Positions 54,403-64,000 of a stretch of DNA of 64,000 bases are shown here, in pieces. Positions within the stretch are counted from its first letter, which is position 1. Every line of letters begins with the position of its first letter. Origin of the DNA: Mugil cephalus (lineage: Eukaryota > Chordata > Actinopteri > Mugiliformes > Mugilidae); contig NC_061777.1 of assembly GCF_022458985.1 (NCBI RefSeq), forward strand, positions 11,559,668-11,623,667, read 5' to 3'. The notes beneath the pieces were generated by a model, which was not told where the DNA came from, made no database searches, and worked only from the letters and a program-made list of their open reading frames with translations. Made by a program: the position numbers and the translations under genes.

Positions 54403-57400
54403 CGATTGGCATCATTTGTGGTGCTTCAGTTTTAAATATTCCCCTGTGAAACCACAGACTGTGGCGAGGATGTCATGTGCAGACTAATGAAGAAGAGCAT
54501 GGGACACTGGGAAGAAGTGCCAGTGGTTATTTACCCTAAGGTACGAAGGAGACGGTTCATATCTGTAGGCGGCGCAGACAAAATCCACAGCAAACCCGTT
54601 CCCATGGGGTGAACAGTTATCTTTTATTTTTTCAGTATCCTTTGGACTGTACAGCAAATGCTGTTAAACACAGAACAACAGTCAAATGTTTGCTTTTCCT
54701 GAACAAACAGTTAATGTGTCTGATCCAGAACGCATGAGTTCAACTTCTAGTTGTCACTCGCCTCAGTCCACTCTCAGTGTATGTGTGCTGGCGGGTTCAA
54801 GTTTCCACATCGCACATCAAATGTCAGTTTGGTGGCCAACACCACCAGTTTGGCTCCCAAACGGACGTCACAGAATCCCTTTCGTACGTGTCACCAAACC
54901 GAAATTTAAAGCTCTCTTCGACGCATGAGTGCAAAAAAGCAAAAAGCAAAAAACCAAGTTTGTTGAGGAGGACTTTAAACAAATATATAAAATATTAACT
55001 GAAAAAATACTAAATGGATAAATGAGCTTCACCCAAGGACATGTCAACAGAAAGAAAGGTGAAGCAAGCAGAGTAAATACGCTGGTGCGTGCGCTTGCGT
55101 CATAAGTCTTAATGTTGACACTGCAGATTAGAGTCTTTGTCCCTCGTATGGTTTTGATGATCCTGACAAATACTGGAACGAGAAGTGAGCTCCTTCTTCT
55201 AAAAAGTAAAAGATTCAGACTATACCGTCCAGAACCTCCATCCAGGTTGTGCAAAAAGAAAACTCGACTTGAATTCTTCGAGAGAGCAAACTGACCGGTG
55301 CTCTAAACTCCCTCAGTCAAAACACAGAGAAAGTGGCCACATGCAGGGTTGATGGTATTAAAATGAAGTCCTTGGTTGTCCATTAAAAACAGAGGAGTCA
55401 AACAAAACAGAAGGTCTCCATGGGACAGCTCAGCCAGAACCCTCACGCAAATCATCTGCCGTTGACACACACACACACACACACACCACCTCATGACCAT
55501 GAACACACACTCTTTAACACCCTCTCCTGACACGCACGCACAAGCGCAAACCACGCACCCCGGCACTAACCAAATGAACCGAATGTGCATGTACACACAT
55601 GCAAATGACACACAGCCCCGACAAAACACACATGTTTGCATATAAGATCACACACACACACACACAAACACTACGCCAAAGCTCTTCTTGTGGTAAGTGG
55701 GACGAGAGTGGGATCACTCCATTTGTCGTCCCACACAAAGCCGCTTGTTCAGTCATTATCGGGGAGAGCCTCTTCTCTCCTCTACAGGCGAGATGACCAG
55801 GTCACAGCTAAAATCAGCCCCCTCCCCCTCCCCACTTCCCTCTCCCTCCTCATCTATAAACAAAGCTCGGCCATTTGTTTTAGCAACTAAAATCAGAAAG
55901 AAATTGGACATTTGCAAACCAAATGAGGCATACATGGCAGGTTGTTGCACCCCATCCAAAGCAGAGGCTAATTGTGCGCTTGCCCACTCTAAACAAATGA
56001 CCGGGAGGGAAGAAGAAGAAGAAGAGAGGGAGAGACTCCTGAAGTGAATGAGGGGGGGTGGGCATTTGTTAAGGAAATCAGGAGGCCAGTGAGCTCATGT
56101 GCCTTCATCGCTGTCAATATCTGATCACTGAAGCAGAGCACAAATTACTCTGAATATGATACAGCGACACGTAAAATGCGGATTCCACAAGGATAAACCA
56201 GAAGAGGCCTTTTCCCGAATGACATGTCTGACATGTTGGTTAGTGCGGTACCAGACGGGCTGTAAGGAGCATTCTTTGATCATATTTAAAATACATTCAG
56301 GATTATGTGCCTCAGTTGGCATTTCCATTGCAGATTGTCCTCTCGACGTGTTTCTCATTCGCCGGTTCACGCGAGCGTTGTCATGCATTGACGCTGTGTG
56401 ACATCTGGAGAAACTTTAGGTTTGGGGTCTTTTCCCCGAGGACGCTCGAGCCATTCTCGATTGAACTGCCAACCCTGTGATTAGTGGACAATCAACTCGC
56501 GTTGTCAAAGCGATGCGGGCCAGTCGCTGTAGTCCTGAAGCGTTCACTTCCATTATCCATGCAACCAGTTGAGCGGCAACACTGTCTTTGTTGTGCGCAT
56601 GTAAATGTGGCCTTTAGGGATATGTAGGAATTGTGACGCTAACGTTGCGCTACACTCTTGGGCAAGGAGTCATTTTTTGAAAGGATTCATTTTGACGTGT
56701 GATGCGTCCACAGCAAACTGACTCCATACAGAGACGTGCCGGTGGACTCAGAGGCGGTGCTGAGGTGAGCTGAGGTGAGGCGCGGCAGTTACTGGCTGTG
56801 GGTGATGTGTAGTAAACGTGACCAAATGCCAAGTTCCACGTGGGTGAGAATAATGTCTCGCAATTTCTTCTCTTTCGCCGCGTTTGGAGAACTGAGAAAG
56901 CACTGAACCAAGAATGTTAACGATTACCTCTTTTTGTTAGGAACTTCAAATTGTCTCATTGTCTCAGGTTCTGCTTTTTTTTTTTTTATTTCCACACTCC
57001 ACGCAAAATTTTGCATTTAGGTTTGAGATTCATTCAAGTGGTGCTGACGCTGAGAAAAAAGGGAATCACCGTAATGGCAGCAGCGTAGAGGAGCTTGTAA
57101 GCAGGGAAAATGCCTGTGCGTGGCATACCGCTGACGCTGACTTGTTTTTCCATGCACACGATTTAAGAAACGTGGTGCAAATGTGAAAAACAACTAGTGC
57201 CTACAGGCCTCCAAGATCAATAAACTATACAATGTACAATGAAGAGCGCCCCGAATAGGAAACACAACTGTACGCAGTCTGTGGATCTTTGAAAGTGAGC
57301 AAGCTTTCAGGATAGTAATGAAGTTAGGATGTCAGCAGACGATACGTGCGGCATTTGTAGGGAATATTTAAACACGAACGAATCTGCTTTACACTTAAAA

Positions 57401-57794
57401 CAAAACCACAGCCGACGGTAGGGTGAAGCCCGGCAAGACAAATGTTTTTGTGAGCACGAACATCCAGCTGACTCACAAAGCAAAGTTTTGGATGGTCAAA
57501 AAACATAAAAATAAAATAACCAGTTGCAGATAATCGCTCACATGTAGCTCATATTAAACAGCAGTCATACTAGTGGGGGTGAAGCAAGGGGAAGGGTATG
57601 ACAAGTGTTAACACTTGACAGACAAAATGGGATCAAACACACACACACAAATGTGTGGTTGCACACGCAAGCCACCGTACCAAACCAGTACCACCCACCG
57701 AACAGCACCTGTGTGTGTGTTGGCGAGAGCTGGGAAGAAGGTCGTGGCTGGTCACAGTCAGGAGTCTCTCATATGGACTGGATCAGCCGCTGAA
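54403..57794. other. Gene-free intergenic DNA
   Basis: No gene recognised. It includes a (CA)n run at 55465-55486 and other short CA patches around 55640-55670. Confidence 0.5.
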
Positions 57795-57896
57795 GGGGTC
57801 GGGGGTCACGGGGGTCAGGGGTTGAGCGCTCTAAGCCAATCACAGGTCAGCTTGGAGCAAAGAGGGGTGTGGTGGGGTGGGGGTGGGGGGTTGGGG
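57795..57896 (+). promoter_or_regulatory. G-quadruplex-capable tracts with a perfect GGGTCA DR3
   Basis: Tract 1 is GGGG TC GGGGG TCAC GGGGG TCA GGGG (57795-57821). Tract 2 has four or more G runs of 4-6 with short loops (57864-57896). Tract 1 contains two GGGTCA half sites (57803-57808, 57812-57817) separated by three bases, the spacing bound by VDR/RXR-type dimers. It lies about 1.6 kb upstream of the TLE start codon. Regulatory function is inferred. Confidence 0.5.
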
Positions 57897-58404
57897 TTCC
57901 ATGTAAAGTGCTGTGGATAGCATGAGTGGAGCAGAGAAAAAAAACCCCGAGTCTGTTTCACAACCCGGCTTCAACCACCTCACCAATCACGACACGGTCA
58001 CTTTGCCACATCTGTTATTAGTCAGTTGCCTCGTGTTTCCTCTGTTAAGTAGCTGGCTGGGTTTGTGAGATGTTAATTACACAAACATACACGAGTCTAT
58101 GTTGTGTTAGTCATTCGTCATTATTCTAACTGTAGATGAAAAATGCGATAAAGATGAGCATCATAACCAGCATTTTAAGAGAAGTGGAAAACAAAGTGAG
58201 TTCAAGTCCTACTAAATGAGTCCCTTCACTGAGTATTATTACAGAGAAAGAGGAGGAAGAGAGAGATTTGAGGTGATTCGCCATGGCACTTGTTGGGAAG
58301 GTTCACAGCAGCAAAGAAAAACAGTATTTGTGTCTGCGTGCGTGTGCATGTGCACGTGTGTGCGCGCGCGCACAGATTCAACTCTGCTCCTGCTGAGCCC
58401 ACGT

Positions 58405-58640
58405 TACTTTGATTGACAGCTAAGACTCGCCTTTCCCCACAGCGCTGCCCGCCCTGCGCGCTTCCGAAGTGGCAGTTCCTTACCGCCCGCTGATTGGCTA
58501 GAATCCGCGTAGCTCAATGAGGTCAACTGACTCTGAGGAAATTTACAGATCGGCTATTGGTCAGCGTTTCACGCTACGTCATTACACCCACGTGGAGCGG
58601 CGGCGCTGATTGGCCCGCAGCTGTTTTGTGGGCCGGCTTA
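58405..58640 (+). promoter_or_regulatory. tle1: TLE gene core promoter region: Pbx-Meis site and three inverted CCAAT boxes
   Basis: A GC- and CpG-rich block carries TGATTGACAG (58410-58419, the Pbx-Meis/Prep composite site) and inverted CCAAT boxes ATTGG at 58493-58497, 58556-58560 and 58609-58613, spaced 63 and 53 bases apart, a layout common in TATA-less NF-Y promoters. No TATA box is visible. The transcription start is probably soon after 58640, but it was not located. Confidence 0.6.
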
Positions 58641-59435
58641 GAGTTTCGGTTAGCTGGGGAGCGTGAAACCGCGTGAGAAAGTTGCCATTGAGGTAAAGCA
58701 GAGCTGGACGGTGGACGGTCCCCGCCGCTGTGGGAGTTGTTGTTATCAAAACTAACGACATATTTCCTCCCTTTTTTTGCGTGAAATCTATTTTTGGACG
58801 CAGCTTTGCATCTGAACTGAACGGGGAAGTAAATATTTCAGTTTTTCTTAACCGCCGACTAACGACCGCGGCGAGTCAAGTGGGAACTCTTCACTGCAAT
58901 TAACTTGTGTGGATTTGTTTCTGATGCTGTGACAGAGACCGACTCTCTTTTTTTCTGCGGCTGTCTATCGAGGGTCTACCGGCTTCATTTGTGCCTTGTT
59001 TGCTCGCTCGTTTGGCGCTGGTTAATCGGAATAATACACCGTATCCTACACAAAACCGGAGTGACTGGGGTGGCTGCACTTTTTCTTTTTTTTTTTTCTT
59101 TTTTAATTTCTCACCTGGTTCATGCCCTCCTCTTCCTCCCCCTCCAGCTGCCTCCAGCTAATGAGCCGTTTCCCGTGTTTTTCCGGTTGATTTACCGACT
59201 CGCTCTACCGGTAGAGCGGTAGGAGGAGAGACAACGACCGAGAGACAGCCACCGTTTTATTTCCCCCTTCTTCCTTCTTCTTCTTCTTTTTTAAATTAAC
59301 GGCAGTTGATCCTAGCAACGGCGGCGGATGGATTCGTCTCCGTGATCGGGACCTTTCTCCTTACACTGCCCTACTTTACCCCTCCTTACCGGGATTTTAA
59401 GAAGGAAACGTTCGCATCCCTCCCCGGAGATAACG
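58641..59435 (+). other. tle1: Probable 5' leader of the TLE gene with upstream ORFs
   Basis: From the promoter to the ATG the sequence is CpG- and pyrimidine-rich. It contains short ATG-initiated frames at 58924-58932 (2 codons), 59122-59190 (22 codons) and 59328-59345 (5 codons, with GGCGGATGG context). TLE genes usually have long leaders. A leader intron cannot be excluded. Confidence 0.5.
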
Positions 59436-61489
59436 ATGTTTCCCCAGGGGCGACACCCGGTAAGACTCTTCCCCCTCCTGCCTACTTCACCTGGCTGTGA
59501 CCGGGTGTTCACAGCCCAGTTGTTCTTTGTCTTTAGTTTCTACAGCCTCCAGGCTGCCTACGTTTGTATCAAGCTCTTTCTTCTTGTTAATTGGATTCTG
59601 TATTTGCCCAGAGTTGCAGAGTGGGGTTGATAATATTGTTTGTTTAATAACAGTCTAACGATTAAAAGTTGTTGACATTACATGTGAGCCTGGGGTGGAT
59701 CAGATGCACGCTGTAGGACATGCACATAATGAGCCACTATGATGATGATAATCCTGTGTGTCTATGTGTGTGTCTGTGTCAGACGCCCCACCAGGCTCCA
59801 GGCCAGCCCTTCAAGTTCACCATCCCAGAGTCACTGGACCGCATCAAGGAGGAGTTCCAGTTTCTCCAGGCGCAGTACCACAGGTGGATAATGCAAAAAA
59901 AACGCACAATTCAAACAGAGAAAGAGAGATGTCCCAGCCAAGTTTCCCCATTGTCACCCACGCTCCAACGCTAAAACCTCACCCGAACCACAGTCATCCC
60001 CCTTACCATAATGAACAAAACCCCGACCCTGGCCTCAGACTAACCCATAAACCTGGATTAGGTTCACATGCACAGACAAAAGCGCACACATCTGCGGCAG
60101 GCATCAGTGTTAGCGCTTACACTGCGGTAGGTCTAAGGCTCGGTGATGGGTGAGAGCCAGAGTGTGGCGTGTGGGCTCAGGGTTTCATAAATCACTCCTT
60201 ATTTTCCCCCTGTGCATGTGTGTAGCTGTGTGTGTTAGGGAAAGACTGCCCAAGTATGTGTGCACTTGTGGGTTTTCTCTCTCTCTATGTGTGTGTGCAT
60301 GTATTTATGCTATCAGGATGGGTGTGCCACGGCAGGTGAAGACTGCTGACCTGTATGGACAGGATATGTTGTTCCTTGGTGACATCCTGATTTACATATG
60401 AAAAAGGGCACGGTGAAAGCAACCTTCATACGCTTTAGCATTAGTGGGATGCTTTTAGACATTATAGAAATGGATTTGTATGGAATCCCCTCTACATCCA
60501 TTACCTGGAGAGCGAGTGACAGTCTGCATCTGTTGAAGTCAAACACACATGAAAGCAAAGTCTGCCCATCTTTTTAAGCCTTTTCCTTTAACGGTGTTTT
60601 GTTTTTCAGCCTCAAACTGGAATGCGAGAAGCTGGCCAGTGAAAAAACCGAGATGCAGAGGCACTATGTCATGGTGAGATCCTTGCACCCATTTCATTCA
60701 CCCGGCAAAGTCACGCATCATTTAGTGCGTTAGGCAGTTAGGCTGCTGAAGTGCCCTCAAGGAAAATGTTGTTTACCTACTAGGTGTAGTGGTGAAGCTG
60801 ATTTTGAACTGTTCTATTCTCATAGACAGATATGTTACTAATTGAAACTCTTTATTGAGCCCGAATGAAGAACAGAGGCATTAAGAAACAATACCAACGC
60901 AAAAAGTAACACCTGTTCTCATGGTGCACAGATGTTGTTCAGATTTTCCTCACTCAGACGTGCTAATGAAGATGATGAGTGTCAAATTACTGTGGCTGTG
61001 TTGCAACTGTGCAACGTTGATTAAGCTGAGCAGAGAGGATGAATCCGAAACCCGGAATCCTCACAGTGGTTTTCAAAACTTTGATTATGTGTCACATAAT
61101 TAATGCAGTGTAGGTAGCACACAGCTTAATAGGATGCGAACACTTCTTCAGCTTCAAAGTTGAAGCTTCATGTTGTTTTACACAAAGCAAAGGCAGGTGT
61201 GTCTGTAATTTAGAGGCAGAAAAATTGTATGTTTAGAATTGTATGTGAATGATAATGTCCGACTCATTCCCTCGATTTGCATGCGGTGTCTTTTAGAAGT
61301 AGTTTGCTCTGTGAGATTGACACATGTGTAATAAAACATTCTCACATGTAAGACTGCACATTTTCTTTTAGTTGTTGAGTTTGTATTTTAAAAGTTCAGG
61401 ATTCCTGTAACTTTCCTGATCTTCTCTCTCTCTGATCTCCGCAGTACTATGAGATGTCGTATGGGCTCAACATTGAAATGCACAAACAG
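59436..61489 (+). CDS. tle1: Groucho/TLE transcriptional co-repressor, N-terminal exons (partial)
   Basis: Four coding exons are visible: 59436-59459, 59783-59883, 60610-60673 and 61445-61489, with GT-AG introns and matching phases (0, 2, 0). They give 78 residues beginning [20 protein letters not shown], then [40 protein letters not shown] and [18 protein letters not shown]. This is the start of the glutamine-rich Q domain, which forms the coiled-coil tetramer and binds TCF/LEF factors. The [13 protein letters not shown] wording and MFPQ start are closest to TLE1; TLE4 and TLE3 differ here, but a fish TLE2-type copy cannot be excluded. The last donor at 61490 (GTATGG) opens an intron that runs to the window edge, so the GP, CcN, SP and WD40 regions lie outside. 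TLE proteins are nuclear and recruit HDACs for repression. Confidence 0.93.
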
Positions 61490-61630
61490 GTATGGCTGCT
61501 CTCCTGTCTGCCTCTTGACTACTTTTAGCATCTTCTTGTTTGTCTCTCTCTCCTCTCCTCCTCTCTCATTGCTGGATTTTGATGTATTTGGTGTGTGTGT
61601 GCGTGTTGATGTGTCCTTGTGCACAAGCGC

Positions 61631-61631
<1 letters not shown>

Positions 61632-61702
<71 letters not shown>

Positions 61703-61719
61703 GTGTGTGTGCGTGTGTG

Positions 61720-61759
<40 letters not shown>
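61632..61759. repeat. Long (TG)n microsatellite in TLE intron 4
   Basis: About 128 bases of alternating purine-pyrimidine, mostly TG with several CG interruptions, starting 142 bases downstream of the exon 4 donor. Such tracts can adopt Z-DNA and vary in length. It produces spurious Cys-Val frames. Confidence 0.95.
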
Positions 61760-64000
61760 CGCGTGTGCGCTTTATCTTATGTGTGTGGATGTGTGTTTAT
61801 TTGTGATCGATGGGGCTCTGTCTCCATTTCCCCAGTTAGGGCCGGCCGGCTGAGCCCAGAGGCAGGATGAATGGCTCTGTAGATTGATTGGTGCTGTCTA
61901 GGGGAGCGGCCTGCTTTATTACATTAGAGGGGCAGGGCTGGGGAGGGCAGAGGAATCGATCACGGTGAAGCCGACAGAGGAGATACAGTGGAGCTCCCCC
62001 TTTTAGAGGCTGCGAGGTTAAAAGCACATGAAAACACTTTGGTAAGCCAGACGCAAACATGAAATACAGAGCAACAAGGCCACTGTTTTAAAGTAGACAC
62101 ACGCACAGAAAGTTGAGGTGTGTTTTTCTATTGCCGTAAGTAATGTATGCAAACAGAAGAACGTGGCAACTCCAGTGCAGTTTGTACATAGTAATGTATA
62201 CATTGTCATACAATAATTTAAGCAGAATACATATACAGGTATATAAAGGTAAACATTCTGACATTGTTAGGCACGTGTAAGGAAGGAAAACTCTCACCCT
62301 CTATCTCAGACACACATTTCCCCTTCAGGAGAGGTGCAGGGCTCAGAGCGTTTACCAGTAATTACCACAGCTATCGACCAGTCAGACCAGAGGAAATTGG
62401 AGGTGGATTGGCTTGGCTGCTTCACTGAAGAGTGGGGATGCTTCTCTGCCTCTCTCACACTCCTTCCTCCTAGTGTTTTTTTTTTTTTTTCCTCGTGCTC
62501 TCCTTCTGCTCTTGTGTTATTCTCTTCTTTTTATACCCCAAGTTCTCTTCTTTTCTTTTTGCCCTCCTCGGTCTCCAATAACCGTTATGGGATCTCTCCT
62601 TTCTCCTGCTACGCCCACACCCCCACCGTCTTGCCTTTTTTCTTGGCTCCTCTTTCGTTTCATGTCCATGTGAAGCTACTGTTCTTTCATTGTGAGGGAG
62701 ATGCATCTCTTCCTATTGTCCACACACACACACACACACACAAACACACACACTCAGGCACACACTAAAGCTCCAGGGGAGGTCATTAGCTTGGGGCTGC
62801 AGTTGTCAGAGCAACAAGCTTCTGTGGGCGGGGGGTACGGGGGATTCAGGCTAACAACCCACCTCCTGCTGAGGATGTGCGGGTGTGTTTGTGTGTGTGT
62901 GTGTGTGTAGTGTGGCGGTAATGCTCCAATTATATGTGTAATGGGAAGCCTGTTCTCGGTTGCCACATTGTGTGTGTGGACATTTGTGTTTTGTTTTTTT
63001 TTTTCTCTGTAACTTTTGTTTACCCATTGTTTCAATTATATGAGTCATCTTGTGGATGTACAGTGTTGATGTTGAAGAGATGACCTTAAAAATGGATCAA
63101 ACGTGTTTGGACCAGTGATTTGGACTAGACACATGATTACTTTTTCAGTCAAACACATGGATTATTTTTTGATTAATCTATAAATTATTTTCTGATTAAT
63201 CTGTCGACTAATAAATTAACCAATAAATGATAGAACAAACTTCCCCAAATAAACGTAATCATATGTAAACACAGAAAAAGACCCCAGATGGTCGACAGGT
63301 TAGAACCCAGATCCTTCATGCTGTGCTGCTAACCCCTTCTAACGGTTGTCTACTGCCACTTGTCTGCGTGATTTAGTTTTATAGGTCTGTATGTACAGAA
63401 ACAAACTGCTTGCAACTCTTAAATCAACTCGAAAGCAGCGCTGCCACGCTAGTGCTTTACATTGAGATTTGCATCTGATCTTGAGACTCTTGAGTTCCTT
63501 TCTCTAAAAACAATTTATGAGGACACACTGGCAACTCCCAGGCTCTGACCACCAATCAATAATCGAACTAAGATTTCTTAAATAGTCAAAGTACTCCTCG
63601 GTTCAGCTGCAGTTGGGAACTACAGCGATCAATTGAGAACAGTGCCATTTTTTTATTTTAGTTCCACCACAGGTGCATTGATTTGTAAAGCCGCTGCTTT
63701 TCACACCTTTGACTGTGGTTTTGTCCTTTAGCCCAGATTTTCTGGCCTGACCTAATAGTAGTCAGTCAGACTATTCTCAGACGGCCTAATCAGTTATCCT
63801 TTATACAAAGCTAATTATAGGCTTACAACTCAGGATTCTGAGAATGGATGTGCAGGTGTAGTCTGACTGATATAGCTCTTTATTTAAAGCTAGAGGATAG
63901 AATAAGTTAGTCATTAGGACATTGAGTTACAGTACTTGGAAGTTAGCAACTCAGGAGTTGGCCAGAATTCAGGTTTTTTAAGATCCCCCATTCTAATTTG
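61760..64000 (+). other. tle1: TLE intron 4 (continues beyond window)
   Basis: No further TLE exon was found: the expected next residues (TEIAKRLN or AEIVKRLN) are not encoded here. It contains CA/GT runs at 62721-62742 and 62891-62908 and T-rich sequence, nothing else recognised. Confidence 0.6.

Noticed and set aside
61449-61853. 134-codon Cys-Val-rich frame, and similar frames at other CA/GT runs
   Set aside because: These are translations of dinucleotide repeats, with no independent support.

Overview
The window is vertebrate nuclear DNA, almost certainly from a ray-finned (teleost) fish. The evidence is multi-exon genes with canonical GT-AG introns, protein sequences nearly identical to vertebrate TMED7, SMAD4 and Groucho/TLE, very abundant CA/GT microsatellites, and fish-type Tc1/mariner and hAT transposon relics. 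Most open frames in this stretch are chance frames in introns, repeats or intergenic DNA. Only four protein-coding genes can be supported.

Layout. (1) 1-612: right-hand end of a non-autonomous hAT element. (2) 2458-4287, minus strand: tmed7, three coding exons, 213 aa, with a probable 3' UTR reaching down to about 876. (3) 4288-7016: head-to-head interval between tmed7 and mex3c, holding a tmed7 promoter with several ACGT-core (UPR-like) motifs and a stretch that ends like a retrocopied 3' end. (4) 7017-11495, plus strand: mex3c, five coding exons, 698 aa, followed by a roughly 3.5 kb AT-rich 3' UTR with a polyadenylation signal at 15036. (5) 19903-26321, minus strand: smad4, nine coding exons, 510 aa, convergent with mex3c. 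Its introns and upstream DNA hold a Tc1 relic and several MITEs. (6) 26.9-58.4 kb: about 31 kb with no recognisable gene, containing dispersed repeats, microsatellites and several repeat-free, homeodomain-site-rich segments that look like candidate enhancers. (7) 58405-61489 and on to the right edge, plus strand: promoter, leader and first four coding exons of a Groucho/TLE gene (closest to TLE1). The rest of that gene lies beyond the window.

How the genes relate. TMED7 is a p24 cargo receptor of the early secretory pathway. MEX3C is a KH/RING RNA-binding ubiquitin ligase. SMAD4 is the common mediator of TGF-beta/BMP signalling. TLE is a co-repressor for TCF, RUNX and HES factors. They form no operon-like unit. 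The mex3c-smad4 adjacency matches the neighbourhood of these genes on human 18q21, so it looks like conserved synteny. The long gene-poor flank of the TLE gene fits a developmental regulator with distal regulation.

Most interesting observations: mex3c has four coding introns, two of which split the GXXG-loop codons of the two KH domains at the same position and phase. One of its introns has a weak donor, and its retention would leave a KH1-only protein. The MEX3C RING has Asn at a usual E2-contact position. SMAD4 has a shortened linker. An intact 739-bp hAT MITE carries near-identical 8-bp target duplications. Upstream of the TLE gene are a perfect GGGTCA DR3 element inside a G-quadruplex-capable tract, a Pbx-Meis site with three inverted CCAAT boxes, and upstream ORFs. 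I found no convincing wholly new biological system.
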